Assembly: GCF_009867135.1 (NCBI RefSeq)
Contig: NZ_CP047226.1
Coordinates: 620,001-684,000, forward strand
DNA length: 64,000 nt
Direction of reading: 5' to 3'
From: Moraxella osloensis
Lineage (GTDB): Bacteria > Pseudomonadota > Gammaproteobacteria > Pseudomonadales > Moraxellaceae
Shown: one piece after another, positions 16,653 to 27,355 of the stretch
How the letters are laid out: every line of letters starts with the position of its first letter
Position numbering within the stretch: position 1 is the stretch's first letter
Translations under genes and position numbers: made by a program
Notes under the pieces: generated by a model
Databases searched by the model: none
Told to the model about the DNA's origin: nothing
Seen by the model: the letters and a program-made list of their open reading frames with translations, nothing else

Positions 16653-17162
16653 ATGGCATTAAATCTTCAAGACAAACAAGCGATTGTTGCTGAAGTAAGT
16701 GAATCTGCCAAAGGTGCCCTTTCTGCTGTTGTTGCCGATGCTCGTGGCGTGACAGTAGGTAAAATGACCCAACTGCGTAAAGAAGCTCGTGCAGCGGGTG
16801 TTGATATGCGTATCGTGCGTAATACTTTATTACGTCGTGCGTTAGAAGACACTAACTACACTGTGTTAAATGACGTATTTGTAGGTCCAACACTTATCGC
16901 ATTCTCAACTGAACATCCAGGTGCTGCGGCACGTTTGTTCAAAGAATTTGCTAAAACAAACGATAAGTTTGAAATTAAAGGTGCAGCTTTTGAAGGCGAG
17001 TTTATCGCTGCTAAAGATATCGATCGTTTAGCAAGCTTACCAACTTACGACGAAGCGATTGCGCGCTTAATGGGTACGATGAAAGAAGCCGCTGCAGGCA
17101 AATTTGTTCGTACTTTGGCAGCATTACGCGACAAAATGCAAGGCGAAGGCGAAGCCGCTTAA
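16653..17162 (+). CDS. rplJ: 50S ribosomal protein L10
   Basis: A 169-residue base of the L7/L12 stalk. The N-terminal rRNA-binding domain starts [15 protein letters not shown] and includes the [17 protein letters not shown] and [11 protein letters not shown] segments. The C-terminal helix that carries L12 dimers ends [16 protein letters not shown] site precedes the ATG. rplL follows after 69 bp. Confidence 0.98.
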   Translation: MALNLQDKQAIVAEVSESAKGALSAVVADARGVTVGKMTQLRKEARAAGVDMRIVRNTLLRRALEDTNYTVLNDVFVGPTLIAFSTEHPGAAARLFKEFAKTNDKFEIKGAAFEGEFIAAKDIDRLASLPTYDEAIARLMGTMKEAAAGKFVRTLAALRDKMQGEGEAA

Positions 17163-17231
17163 TTTATTTAAGCAAACTTAGCTACGCTTAGCATTTTTTA
17201 AACCAAATTCACTTATTTAGGAATACACATC

Positions 17232-17603
17232 ATGGCATTAACTAACCAAGAAATTCTTGATGCAATCGCTGAAAAATCAGTAATGGAAATTGTAGATCTT
17301 ATCTCTGCAATGGAAGAAAAATTTGGCGTATCAGCCGCTGCACTAGCAGCAGCACCTGCAGCAGCCGGTGACGCACCTGCAGCAGAAGAAAAAGACGACT
17401 TCAACGTTGTATTAACTGGCGCTGGAGACAAGAAAGTAGCTGTTATTAAAGCAGTTCGCGAAATCACTGGCTTGGGCTTAAAAGAAGCTAAAGACCTAGT
17501 TGAAGGCGCACCACAAACGGTTAAAGAAGGCGTAGCGAAAGCTGAAGCTGAAGAATTGAAGAAAAAATTAGAAGAAGCAGGCGCATCAGTAGAATTGAAA
17601 TAA
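17232..17603 (+). CDS. rplL: 50S ribosomal protein L7/L12
   Basis: A 123-residue acidic stalk protein that recruits translation GTPases. The N-terminal dimerisation domain is followed by an Ala-rich hinge (about residues 35-52). The C-terminal domain has the signature [20 protein letters not shown] and ends GASVELK. A strong terminator follows 31 bp after the stop, so most transcription of this ribosomal-protein group probably ends here. Confidence 0.98.
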   Translation: MALTNQEILDAIAEKSVMEIVDLISAMEEKFGVSAAALAAAPAAAGDAPAAEEKDDFNVVLTGAGDKKVAVIKAVREITGLGLKEAKDLVEGAPQTVKEGVAKAEAEELKKKLEEAGASVELK

Positions 17604-17634
17604 TTCTCGCGCTTAAGTTTTCTAAACTTCAAAA

Positions 17635-17669
17635 AGCTATTATTGCACTTGCAATAATGGCTTTTTTTT
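17635..17669 (+). terminator. strong intrinsic terminator/attenuator between rplL and rpoB
   Basis: The stem AGC-T-ATTATTGC / GCAATAAT-G-GCT has loop ACTT and one G-U pair. It is followed by eight T residues. In E. coli a partial attenuator occupies the same place and sets the ratio of ribosomal protein to polymerase mRNA. Confidence 0.85.
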
Positions 17670-17684
17670 ATTATAATCATTCTC

Positions 17685-17713
17685 TTGACCTTTCGTGTCT
17701 GATTGAACATAAG
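17685..17713 (+). promoter_or_regulatory. candidate rpoBC promoter downstream of the rplL terminator
   Basis: TTGACC at 17685-17690 and CATAAG at 17708-17713 are spaced 17 bp. The -35 is near consensus and the -10 is weak. It begins 16 bp after the T-run of the terminator and would give a leader of about 420 nt. Confidence 0.4.
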
Positions 17714-18141
17714 ATGGCACACGCACCAAGGACAGAATTGTTCCATGCAAGTTAGAAAGTCTGGTAATGCGTAAAAAAACTTGAGCTAAATACCCCAAAG
17801 GTGTTTGGCTTTTTGTCGTCTCTACAGTTTTTGTTTGTATCGATTTTATATTATATCGCTGATTGGGTTATGCATCCTGTGATGATTAACTTATCCGCTG
17901 ATTGAGCAAGGTTTTAAGATTTCCGTTAGGAAGTTGGATTTAAGTTGGTGACTTAAGACTGTAGGGATTGGGTCATCAAATCTTTTAAAAATAGATTCCA
18001 TCGTTAATAAATGCGCAAAAAACTTAATTTCCTAACAGGAAATGTGGTGATTTGTGGCTTTATCAGTGCATAGCGGTATCAATGCACTGAAGTATTGATA
18101 GATGGGTAGGCATTAACGCTTTGAATGTTTAAGGACTTTTA
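17714..18141 (+). other. gene-free rpoB leader with several hairpins
   Basis: No convincing gene lies in this stretch. It holds TTCC-GTTA-GGAA (17931-17942), ATTTCCT-AAC-AGGAAAT (18027-18043) and TCAGTGCAT / ATGCACTGA (18063-18071 with 18082-18090, a 9-bp stem ending about 50 nt before the rpoB ATG). A direct repeat CGCTGATTG occurs at 17857 and 17896. These could act in RNase III processing, attenuation or translation control of rpoB. Confidence 0.5.
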
Positions 18142-21100
18142 ATGGCATACTCGTATACTGAAAAAAAACGCATTCGTAAAAGTTTTGCAAAGTTGCCCAC
18201 CGTCATGGATGTGCCATACTTATTGGCCATCCAAGTTGACTCGTATGAGCAATTTTTGCAAGAAAATAAAAAGCCAAAAGGTCGGGAAAACATTGGTTTA
18301 CAAGCCGCTTTTAATTCTATTTTCCCTATTGAAAGCCATACCGGCAATGCCGAGCTACAATTTGTTGAATACTATCTAGGTACACCAGAGTTTGATGTGC
18401 GCGAATGTATTTCACGTGGTTCAACCTATGCAGCGCCATTACGTGTCAAAATCCGTTTGGTCATCAAAGACAAAGATGTTAAAGACAAAGATGCCAAAGC
18501 AGCAATTAAAGATATCCGTGAACAAAGCGTGTATATGGGTGAAATCCCATTGATGACTGAAAACGGTACTTTTGTGATTAATGGTACTGAGCGTGTCATC
18601 GTATCGCAATTACACCGTTCACCAGGCGTATTCTTTGACCATGACAAAGGCAAATCACATTCAAGTGGTAAAGTGCTGTATAACGCCCGTATTATTCCTT
18701 ACCGTGGTTCATGGTTAGACTTTGAATTTGATGCCAAAGACTTGGTGTTTGCTCGTATTGACCGCCGTCGTAAATTATTGGCAACGGTGATTTTGCATGC
18801 CATTGGAATGAATACACAGCAAATTTTAGATGCGTTTTATGAAAAAACCCATGTTTATAAGGGTGATGAGCAGTTTGAAATCGATCTTGTCACTGATCGT
18901 TTACGCGGTGAAATGGCGCAGTTTGAAATCGTTTCACCGGATGGCGAAGTGGTTGTCGAACAGGGCAAACGTATCAACGCGCGCGCGATTCGTAAAATCG
19001 AACAAGCCGGTATGACTAAATTACCTGTGCCTGATGAATACTTGTATGAGCGTATTTTGGCACAAGATATCGTCGTGGATGATGAAGTTATTGCACGCGC
19101 TAACCAATTGCTCGATCACGAGACCTTGGTCAAAATCAGCAATAACGGTATTAAAGAATTTGATATTTTATTCACTAACGATATCGATCATGGTTCATAC
19201 ATCGCCGATACACTGCGCGCGGATACGGCGATGAGCCGTGAAGAAGCGTTGATTGAAATCTATAAAGTGATGCGTCCAGGTGAGCCACCAACACTTGATA
19301 CGGCTGAAAAATTGTTTGAATCAATGTTTTTTAACGCGGACCGCTATGATTTATCAAATGTGGGTCGCATGAAGTTCAACCGTCGTTTGGGCCGGGTCTA
19401 TGAGCCCACCAATGACCCTGATTTGCAGCGTGAACGCAGTGTATTGACCAACGAAGACATTATCGACGTAGTAAAAATGTTGATTGAAATTCGTGATGGT
19501 CGTGGGGTAGTGGACGATATTGATCATTTAGGTAACCGCCGTGTCCGTTCAGTCGGTGAGATGACAGAAAATCAATTTCGCGTGGGTTTAGTCCGTGTTG
19601 AGCGTGCTGTTAAAGAACGTCTAAGCTCAGCTGAAACAGATAACTTATCGCCACAAGATTTGATCAACTCAAAACCTGTGGCAGCCGCCATTAAAGAGTT
19701 CTTTGGTTCATCACAATTGTCACAATTCATGGACCAAAACAACCCGTTGTCAGAAATCACCCATAAGCGTCGTGTTTCTGCATTAGGTCCAGGTGGTTTA
19801 ACACGTGAACGTGCAGGCTTTGAAGTCCGTGACGTACACCAAACCCATTATGGTCGTGTGTGTCCGATTGAAACCCCTGAAGGTCCAAACATCGGTCTAA
19901 TCAACTCACTAGCTGTTTATGCTAAAACCAATGAATTTGGTTTCTTAGAAACTCCGTATCGTAAAGTAGTCGACGGTAAAGTAACGGATGAAATCGAGTA
20001 TTTATCAGCGATTGAAGAAGTGGGTACTGTGATTGCACAAGCGGATTCGCCGATTGATGAAAGCGGTCAATTGACAGAAGATTATGTCTCTGTGCGTAAC
20101 TATGGTGAATTTGTACGTATGGCACCAGAGAAAGTGACCCATATGGACGTATCACCGCGTCAGGTTGTGTCTGTGGCAGCAAGTTTGATTCCATTCTTGG
20201 AACATGATGATGCCAACCGTGCCTTGATGGGTTCGAACATGCAGCGCCAAGCGGTACCCACTTTACGTTCTGACAAACCACTGGTTGGAACGGGTATGGA
20301 GCGTCACGTTGCCCGTGACTCCGGTGTGTGTGTGACTGCCAAACGTGGCGGCGTCATTATGGACGTGGATGCGAGCCGTGTCGTTGTAAAAGTGAATGAA
20401 GATGAAATGCAAGCGGGTGAAGCGGGTATTGATATCTACAACTTAATCAAATACACCCGTTCAAACCAAAATACCTGTATTAACCAACGCATTATCGTCA
20501 ATCAAGGTGATTTCATTGCGCGTGGGGATATCTTGGCAGATGGTCCATCAACCGATTTGGGTGAGTTGGCATTGGGTCAAAACATGCGTGTGGCGTTCAT
20601 GCCTTGGAACGGTTACAACTTCGAAGACTCGATTCTGTTATCTGAGCGTGTGGTTAAAGAAGATCGTTTTACCACCATTCATATCCAAGAATTGACCTGT
20701 GTGGCGCGTGATACCAAATTGGGTACGGAAGAAATCACTGGCGATATTCCAAACGTGGGTGAAGCAGCCCTAGCTAATTTGGATGAAGCAGGTATCGTCT
20801 ATATTGGTGCCGAAGTACAAGGTGGCGATATCTTAGTAGGTAAAGTGACACCAAAAGGTGAAACCCAGCTCACTCCTGAAGAAAAACTACTTCGTGCAAT
20901 TTTTGGTGAAAAAGCCGCGGACGTTAAAGATACGTCGTTACGAGTACCTTCTTCTACCAAAGGTACGGTTATTGACGTTCAAGTCTTTACCCGTGATGGC
21001 GTGGAAAAAGACAGCCGTGCGCAAGCTATCGAAAAAGCCCAGCTTGATAGCTATCGTAAAGACTTAAAAGAAGAATTGCGTATCTTTGAAAACGCCGCAC

Positions 21101-22260
21101 GCGGCCGTATTATTTCATTGCTTGACGGTCAAACTGTCAGCGGTGGCGCGGGCTTAAAATCAGGTACGGTGTTGAGTGAAGCGTCAATGCAAGATATGTC
21201 ACTTGAAACATTGCTTGATATTCAGCCAACCCAAGAAGATACCGCAGAGCGTTTATCACAAATTGGTGATTTTTTAACCGATAAACAAAAAGAAATCGAT
21301 GAAAAATTCACTGAGAAAAAACGCAAGTTAACGGCTGGTGATGACTTAACGCATGGCGTGCAAAAAATCGTCAAAGTGTACTTAGCAGTAAAACGTCGTA
21401 TTCAGCCGGGTGACAAAATGGCGGGTCGTCATGGTAACAAAGGGGTGGTATCGCGTATCATGCCGATTGAAGACATGCCATACGATGAAAACGGTAATCC
21501 AGTGGATGTGGTACTAAACCCACTCGGTGTACCATCGCGGATGAACGTCGGTCAGATTCTAGAAACTCACTTAGGCGGTGCAGCACGTGGTTTGGGTATC
21601 AAAATTGATGAGATGATCAAACAACAAGCGGCAGTTGCTGAGTTACGTGATTTCTTAGACAAAATCTATAACCAAATTGGCGGCGAACAAGTGGACTTAG
21701 GCAGTATCAGTGATGAGGAAATCATTACGATGTCAAAAAATCTACGTGCAGGCGTACCAATGGGTACCGCAGTATTTGATGGCGCTAAAGAACAGCAAAT
21801 CAAAGGCTTGCTAGAATTAGCGGGTATGCCAACCTCAGGTCAGCAAGTATTGTTTGATGGTCGTACTGGTCAACAGTTTGATCGTCCTGTAACCGTGGGT
21901 TATATGTATATGCTCAAACTCAACCACTTGGTTGACGACAAAATGCACGCACGTTCAACGGGTTCTTACTCACTGGTTACCCAGCAGCCATTGGGTGGTA
22001 AAGCCCAGTTTGGTGGTCAGCGCTTCGGTGAGATGGAAGTGTGGGCGCTTGAAGCTTACGGTGCTGCTTATACATTGCAAGAGATGTTGACGGTGAAATC
22101 GGATGACGTGGAAGGTCGTACCCGCATGTACAAAAACATCGTCGATGGTGAACAGAACATGTCAGCCGGTATGCCAGAATCGTTCAACGTATTGACCAAA
22201 GAGATTAAGTCATTGGGTATTAACATTGAGTTAAAAGATCATAGCAAAAGTAAAAACTAA
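18142..22260 (+). CDS. rpoB: DNA-directed RNA polymerase subunit beta
   Basis: A 1372-residue catalytic subunit. The start [17 protein letters not shown], the rifampicin region [23 protein letters not shown], and the [10 protein letters not shown] and [11 protein letters not shown] segments are intact. The protein ends in a domain that contains [25 protein letters not shown]. Residues corresponding to E. coli D516, H526 and S531 are wild type; the residue at E. coli Pro564 is Gln here (Gln567). Length is typical for Moraxellaceae. It is cotranscribed with rpoC, which starts 145 bp later. Confidence 0.99.
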   Translation: MAYSYTEKKRIRKSFAKLPTVMDVPYLLAIQVDSYEQFLQENKKPKGRENIGLQAAFNSIFPIESHTGNAELQFVEYYLGTPEFDVRECISRGSTYAAPLRVKIRLVIKDKDVKDKDAKAAIKDIREQSVYMGEIPLMTENGTFVINGTERVIVSQLHRSPGVFFDHDKGKSHSSGKVLYNARIIPYRGSWLDFEFDAKDLVFARIDRRRKLLATVILHAIGMNTQQILDAFYEKTHVYKGDEQFEIDLVTDRLRGEMAQFEIVSPDGEVVVEQGKRINARAIRKIEQAGMTKLPVPDEYLYERILAQDIVVDDEVIARANQLLDHETLVKISNNGIKEFDILFTNDIDHGSYIADTLRADTAMSREEALIEIYKVMRPGEPPTLDTAEKLFESMFFNADRYDLSNVGRMKFNRRLGRVYEPTNDPDLQRERSVLTNEDIIDVVKMLIEIRDGRGVVDDIDHLGNRRVRSVGEMTENQFRVGLVRVERAVKERLSSAETDNLSPQDLINSKPVAAAIKEFFGSSQLSQFMDQNNPLSEITHKRRVSALGPGGLTRERAGFEVRDVHQTHYGRVCPIETPEGPNIGLINSLAVYAKTNEFGFLETPYRKVVDGKVTDEIEYLSAIEEVGTVIAQADSPIDESGQLTEDYVSVRNYGEFVRMAPEKVTHMDVSPRQVVSVAASLIPFLEHDDANRALMGSNMQRQAVPTLRSDKPLVGTGMERHVARDSGVCVTAKRGGVIMDVDASRVVVKVNEDEMQAGEAGIDIYNLIKYTRSNQNTCINQRIIVNQGDFIARGDILADGPSTDLGELALGQNMRVAFMPWNGYNFEDSILLSERVVKEDRFTTIHIQELTCVARDTKLGTEEITGDIPNVGEAALANLDEAGIVYIGAEVQGGDILVGKVTPKGETQLTPEEKLLRAIFGEKAADVKDTSLRVPSSTKGTVIDVQVFTRDGVEKDSRAQAIEKAQLDSYRKDLKEELRIFENAARGRIISLLDGQTVSGGAGLKSGTVLSEASMQDMSLETLLDIQPTQEDTAERLSQIGDFLTDKQKEIDEKFTEKKRKLTAGDDLTHGVQKIVKVYLAVKRRIQPGDKMAGRHGNKGVVSRIMPIEDMPYDENGNPVDVVLNPLGVPSRMNVGQILETHLGGAARGLGIKIDEMIKQQAAVAELRDFLDKIYNQIGGEQVDLGSISDEEIITMSKNLRAGVPMGTAVFDGAKEQQIKGLLELAGMPTSGQQVLFDGRTGQQFDRPVTVGYMYMLKLNHLVDDKMHARSTGSYSLVTQQPLGGKAQFGGQRFGEMEVWALEAYGAAYTLQEMLTVKSDDVEGRTRMYKNIVDGEQNMSAGMPESFNVLTKEIKSLGINIELKDHSKSKN

Positions 22261-22405
22261 GCCATGATTGTGAGTATGGCGGCTTTAATAACGTCGCCAT
22301 ACTCAAACTCAATGGTTTACCTTGTTAATGACAAACGAATAAAAATCAACCTTAAATTGAAAGTCAATCTGTAGCGACCTTCAATTTAATCGATGGAGAA
22401 GCAGT

Positions 22406-25400
22406 TTGAAAGACTTATTAGACATCATGAAAAGCCCTGCCGACTCTGGTAACCAAGAGTTCGACAGCATTCAAATTTCTCTCGCCTCACCTGACACCAT
22501 CAAATCTTGGTCGCATGGGGAAGTTAAAAAGCCTGAAACCATCAACTATCGTACTTTCAAACCAGAACGTGATGGTCTTTTTTGTGCCAAAATTTTTGGA
22601 CCTGTTAAAGACTACGAATGCTTGTGTGGTAAATACAAACGCCGTAAATTCCAAGGCGTGATCTGTGAAAAATGTGGCGTTGAAGTGACCGCCGCTAAAG
22701 TACGCCGCGATCGTATGGGGCACATTGAGCTGGCAAGCCCAGTTGCGCATATTTGGTTCTTAAAATCATTACCAAGCCGTATCGGTCTATTACTTGATAT
22801 GACTTTGCGTGATATCGAGCGCGTATTGTATTTTGAAAGCTATGTAGTGACTGACGCAGGTTTAACTAGCCTTGAAAAATATCAGTTGCTCGATGATGAA
22901 GATTACTTCAAAGCACTTGAAGAGTTTGGTGATGAGTTCACTGCAAAAATGGGTGCTGAAGCGGTTCAAGACTTGCTGCGTGATATTGACGTAGATTTGG
23001 AAATCGACCAGTTACGTGAAGAAATTCCGAATACAGGTTCAGAAACCAAACTTAAAAAAATGTCAAAACGCCTAAAATTGCTTGAGTCATTCCGTGATTC
23101 AAACAACAAGCCTGAATGGATGGTAATGACCGTATTACCTGTATTGCCACCTGATTTGCGTCCGTTGGTACCGCTTGAAGGGGGTCGTTTTGCCACTTCA
23201 GACTTAAATGACTTATACCGCCGCGTCATTAACCGTAATAACCGTTTAAAACGCTTGTTGGAGCTCAATGCGCCTGACATCATCGTGCGTAATGAAAAAC
23301 GTATGCTACAAGAGTCAGTAGATGCACTGCTTGACAATGGTCGCCGTGGTCGTGCGATTACAGGTAGCAACAAACGTCCTTTAAAATCTTTAGCCGATAT
23401 GATTAAAGGTAAACAAGGTCGTTTCCGTCAAAACTTACTGGGTAAACGTGTTGATTATTCAGGTCGTTCGGTAATTACAGTGGGTCCATACCTGCGTCTA
23501 CACCAATGTGGCTTGCCTAAAAAAATGGCACTTGAACTGTTCAAACCCTTTACTTATGCCAAACTTTTGCAAAATGGTATTGCGACTACTATCAAAGCCG
23601 CTAAGAAAATGGTTGAGCGCGAGGAACCGGCAGTGTGGGATATGCTTGCCAGCGTGATTCGTGAACACCCAGTGCTACTAAACCGTGCACCGACCCTCCA
23701 TCGTTTGGGTTTACAAGCATTTGAGCCTGTACTGATTGAAGGTAAAGCGATTCAGCTACATCCCCTAGTTTGTAGCGCGTTCAACGCCGACTTTGATGGT
23801 GACCAAATGGCGGTACACGTACCGTTAACTTTGGAGGCCCAGCTTGAAGCCCGTGCCTTGATGATGTCAACCAACAACATCTTGTCACCTGCCAATGGTG
23901 AGCCAATTATCACGCCATCACAAGACGTGGTATTGGGGTTGTATTACATCAGCCGTTCGCACATCAATGCTAAAGGCGAAAACATGACTTTCTCAAACGT
24001 GAAAGAAGTGTATCGCGCGCTAGGTACCGGTGATTTAAGCGTCAATGCCAAAATTAAAGTACGTATTGAAGAAACCACGTATGACGAAGAAGGCAATGGC
24101 AATACCGTTACCAAAATGGTTGACACCGTTGCGGGCCGCTGTTTGATTTGGAATATCACCCCAAAAGGTATGAGCTTTGACGAAGTCAACAAAGAGATGA
24201 CCAAGAAAAACATCGCTCGCCTTATCAATTCTTGCTACCGCAAAATGGGCGTGAAAGACAGCGTCATGTTTGCTGACCAATTGATGTATTTGGGTTTTGC
24301 CCAAGCGACGCTGTCAGGTGTATCCATTGGTATGGAAGATATGCTGATTCCACCTACCAAAAATAAAATCATCGAAGCGGCTGATGCAGAAGTTCGTGAG
24401 ATTGAAAGCCAGTTTGAACAAGGTTTCGTGACCGCGGGTGAACGCTATAACAAAGTCATTGATATTTGGTCACGTACCAATGACCAAATCGCCAAAGCCA
24501 TGATGGATAACCTATCACAAGATACCGTTGTCAACAGCCAAGGTGAAACGGAAAAAGAAAAATCGTTTAACTCGATTTATATCATGTCGGATTCAGGGGC
24601 GCGTGGTAGTGCCGCACAGATTCGTCAGTTGGCAGGTATGCGTGGTCTGATGGCAAAACCAGACGGCTCGATTATTGAAACCCCAATTAAAGCCAACTTC
24701 CGTGAAGGCTTAAGCGTTTTACAGTACTTTATCTCGACGCACGGTGCCCGTAAAGGTCTAGCTGATACGGCACTAAAAACCGCAAACTCAGGTTACTTAA
24801 CCCGTCGCTTGGTTGACGTTGCGCAAGATTTGGTTATCACCCAGCCTGATTGTGGTACCGATAAAGGTATCTTGATGAAGCCACACATTGAGGGTGGTGA
24901 AATCATTGAGCAATTGGCTGACCGCGTGCTGGGCCGAGTCACTGCTAAAGATGTGGTGTCAAATAAAACAGGCGAACTAGCTATTCCACTAGGTACCTTG
25001 CTCGATGAGCATTGGGTAAAAGTCCTTGATGAACATGGTATTGACGAAGTTTGGGTGCGTTCAGTGATTACTTGTGACGTGCCACATGGCGTCTGTTCAC
25101 AATGTTATGGTCGTGACTTAGCACGTGGCCACCGCGTCAATATTGGTGAGTCTGTGGGTGTCATGGCAGCGCAATCAATCGGTGAGCCGGGTACCCAGCT
25201 AACCATGCGTACCTTCCACGTAGGTGGTGCCGCGAGTGCCGCCGCTGTGGAAAACAGCATTCAGGTTAATAAAGGCGGTACTGTTCGCTTCCAAAACTTG
25301 AAATCTGTTAGCCATGCCGATGGTCATTTGGTGGTAGTCTCTCGCTCTGCAGAAATTAGTATTACCGATGAATTAGGCCGTGAGCGTGAGCGCTATAAAG

Positions 25401-26635
25401 CACCGTATGGTTCGTCAATTCTAGTTGCTGATGGCACTGAAGTTACCCCAGGTCAAACTATCGGTAAATGGGATCCGCATACCCATCCAATTATTACCGA
25501 GGTATCAGGTACCGCACGCTTTAGCGAAATCACTGATGGCTTAACAGCCACCATGAAAATCGATGAAGCAACAGGTATGAGCTCATACGAAATCTTGGCG
25601 ACCAAAGACCGTCCAAGTTCGGGCAAAGATTTACGTCCTGCGATTATCCTTGATACCAAAGAGGGTAAAGAAGTGGTGTATTTCTTACCACAGCAAACCA
25701 TCATTCGTGTGCGTGAAGGCGATGAGGTAACAACAGGTTCGATTTTAGGTCGTGTACCACAAGAATCATCAGGTACCAAAGATATTACCGGTGGTCTACC
25801 ACGTGTCGCTGACTTATTTGAAGCGCGTCGTCCAAAAGACCATGCGATTATGGCGGAAATGAGTGGTACAGTAAGCTTTGGTAAAGACACCAAAGGTAAA
25901 AATCGCTTTATCATCACCAATGATGATGGCGAAGTGCATGAAGAGTTGATTCCAAAATGGCGTCAAATCAACGTGTTTGAGGGTGAACGTGTTGAGCGTG
26001 GTGAGGTGATTGCCGATGGTCCACAAAACCCACACGATATCTTACGCTTAAAAGGTGAAACTGAGCTTGCCAACTACATCGTCAATGAAGTACAAGACGT
26101 TTACCGCTTACAAGGGGTAAAAATCAACGACAAGCATATTGAAGTGATTATTCGTCAAATGCTACGTAAAGTTGAAATTACCGATGGCGGCGACTCAAAT
26201 CACTTTAAAGGCGACCAAGCTGAATACGCTGATATCGTAGCCACGAACAAAAAACTCGACGAAGAAAACAAATTCCCAGTCAAGTTTGACCGTTTATTGC
26301 TCGGTATCACCAAAGCGTCATTGGCAACTGAAAGCTTTATTTCAGCGGCGTCATTCCAAGAGACAACGCGTGTATTGACGGCGGCAGCGGTTACTGGCAA
26401 GATTGATGACTTACGTGGTCTAAAAGAAAACGTGGTAGTCGGTCGTTTGGTACCAGCAGGTACTGGTTTAGCTTACCATGCACAGCGTCTAGAGGGTGGT
26501 AAAACAACCGCGACAGAGGCTGGTGAAAACCAGTTAGAAGCATTAGACACCTTATTTGCCGAAACCATGGAACCTGCATCGATGTCATTTGAAGACCAAT
26601 TTGCTGAAGAGTTTAATAGCCAAGATGCAAAATAA
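22406..26635 (+). CDS. rpoC: DNA-directed RNA polymerase subunit beta'
   Basis: A 1409-residue catalytic subunit. The N-terminal zinc site has the pattern [20 protein letters not shown]. The Mg-binding active-site motif is NADFDGDQM, and the second zinc site lies in [15 protein letters not shown]. Translation begins at a TTG codon (22406) preceded by GGAGAAG; the protein sequence KDLLDIMK after it matches the conserved N-terminus, and no ATG or GTG fits better. A clear terminator follows the gene. Confidence 0.99.
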   Translation: MKDLLDIMKSPADSGNQEFDSIQISLASPDTIKSWSHGEVKKPETINYRTFKPERDGLFCAKIFGPVKDYECLCGKYKRRKFQGVICEKCGVEVTAAKVRRDRMGHIELASPVAHIWFLKSLPSRIGLLLDMTLRDIERVLYFESYVVTDAGLTSLEKYQLLDDEDYFKALEEFGDEFTAKMGAEAVQDLLRDIDVDLEIDQLREEIPNTGSETKLKKMSKRLKLLESFRDSNNKPEWMVMTVLPVLPPDLRPLVPLEGGRFATSDLNDLYRRVINRNNRLKRLLELNAPDIIVRNEKRMLQESVDALLDNGRRGRAITGSNKRPLKSLADMIKGKQGRFRQNLLGKRVDYSGRSVITVGPYLRLHQCGLPKKMALELFKPFTYAKLLQNGIATTIKAAKKMVEREEPAVWDMLASVIREHPVLLNRAPTLHRLGLQAFEPVLIEGKAIQLHPLVCSAFNADFDGDQMAVHVPLTLEAQLEARALMMSTNNILSPANGEPIITPSQDVVLGLYYISRSHINAKGENMTFSNVKEVYRALGTGDLSVNAKIKVRIEETTYDEEGNGNTVTKMVDTVAGRCLIWNITPKGMSFDEVNKEMTKKNIARLINSCYRKMGVKDSVMFADQLMYLGFAQATLSGVSIGMEDMLIPPTKNKIIEAADAEVREIESQFEQGFVTAGERYNKVIDIWSRTNDQIAKAMMDNLSQDTVVNSQGETEKEKSFNSIYIMSDSGARGSAAQIRQLAGMRGLMAKPDGSIIETPIKANFREGLSVLQYFISTHGARKGLADTALKTANSGYLTRRLVDVAQDLVITQPDCGTDKGILMKPHIEGGEIIEQLADRVLGRVTAKDVVSNKTGELAIPLGTLLDEHWVKVLDEHGIDEVWVRSVITCDVPHGVCSQCYGRDLARGHRVNIGESVGVMAAQSIGEPGTQLTMRTFHVGGAASAAAVENSIQVNKGGTVRFQNLKSVSHADGHLVVVSRSAEISITDELGRERERYKAPYGSSILVADGTEVTPGQTIGKWDPHTHPIITEVSGTARFSEITDGLTATMKIDEATGMSSYEILATKDRPSSGKDLRPAIILDTKEGKEVVYFLPQQTIIRVREGDEVTTGSILGRVPQESSGTKDITGGLPRVADLFEARRPKDHAIMAEMSGTVSFGKDTKGKNRFIITNDDGEVHEELIPKWRQINVFEGERVERGEVIADGPQNPHDILRLKGETELANYIVNEVQDVYRLQGVKINDKHIEVIIRQMLRKVEITDGGDSNHFKGDQAEYADIVATNKKLDEENKFPVKFDRLLLGITKASLATESFISAASFQETTRVLTAAAVTGKIDDLRGLKENVVVGRLVPAGTGLAYHAQRLEGGKTTATEAGENQLEALDTLFAETMEPASMSFEDQFAEEFNSQDAK

Positions 26636-26651
26636 TCATTAATCAGTCATA

Positions 26652-26684
26652 AAAAGGTCAGTGCTTGCAACTGGCCTTTTTTTT
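26652..26684 (+). terminator. Rho-independent terminator after rpoC
   Basis: AAAAGGTCAGT / ACTGGCCTTTT forms an 11-bp stem with one G-U pair and a 7-nt loop, and runs on into further T residues. It ends the rpoBC operon. Confidence 0.85.
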
Positions 26685-26721
26685 CATCAAAATATCCGTA
26701 TCAAAGGTCTAAGGAAAAAAT

Positions 26722-27240
26722 ATGGCAGGTCGTGTTGCACGTTATCAAGCAGATAGAACCAATCAAAAAATGTATTTTTGCCGAATTTATTGTCAGCAAG
26801 CTGAGCAGACCCAGAAGGGTCAGTTACAAGAGGCACATATTGAAAGCGCACTCATGCATTTGTACGGCGGGTATTTGGCATTTTTACAAGAAGTAGCGCG
26901 CTATTATAATTTAACTATGCCAAACCCGAGTCTGCAATCAATTAGTGATGCGTTGGAAGCTAAAACCCAAGTATCCCCTGAAGTCATGCGGTTAAAGCAA
27001 CTGTTAGCTAATGATTATTTGGGCGATATCGAAAAAGCATGGCAGCAAATTATCTATAAACCTGTGCCACAAAATCTTGGAAATGAGAGTGATGAAAGTA
27101 ATAAAAATGCCAAATTACCGGTGATTGATGTTATGGCAAGTCCCTCAAGTACTAATATTTCAGTCGATATGATTCGCCAATGGCGTGGTGATTTGGTAGA
27201 TACCATTGATAGTTTGCGAGAAGGGATGATTGAGTTTTAA
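26722..27240 (+). CDS. hypothetical protein, DUF6586-like
   Basis: A 172-residue cytoplasmic protein. It begins with a short basic stretch and a TNQKMYFCRIYCQQAE segment. A helical part follows (MHLYGGYLAFLQEVARYYNL), then a variable middle and a conserved-looking MIRQWRGDLVDTIDSLREGMIEF end. The first and last parts resemble small pseudomonad and moraxellad proteins grouped as DUF6586; I am only moderately sure of that name. No function is known. It lies downstream of the rpoC terminator and ends in front of a two-way terminator shared with PBP1A. Confidence 0.7.
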   Translation: MAGRVARYQADRTNQKMYFCRIYCQQAEQTQKGQLQEAHIESALMHLYGGYLAFLQEVARYYNLTMPNPSLQSISDALEAKTQVSPEVMRLKQLLANDYLGDIEKAWQQIIYKPVPQNLGNESDESNKNAKLPVIDVMASPSSTNISVDMIRQWRGDLVDTIDSLREGMIEF

Positions 27241-27305
27241 TCGTTTGATCAATTTTGGTATTTATCATCTTGGTGCTTACGACTTTAATACTTATCAAAG
27301 ACCAT

Positions 27306-27336
27306 AAAAAAGCTCGATTATTAATCGAGCTTTTTT
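27306..27336. terminator. bidirectional terminator between the DUF6586-like gene and PBP1A
   Basis: AAAAAAGCTCGATT / AATCGAGCTTTTTT around ATT gives a T-run on either strand, serving the two convergent genes. Confidence 0.85.
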
Positions 27337-27355
27337 ATTAAGGTTTATTAACGAT

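Noticed and set aside
17213-17746. Open frame antisense to rplL, rich in Ala and Ser.
   Set aside because: It mirrors the biased codon use of rplL and crosses the strong terminator.
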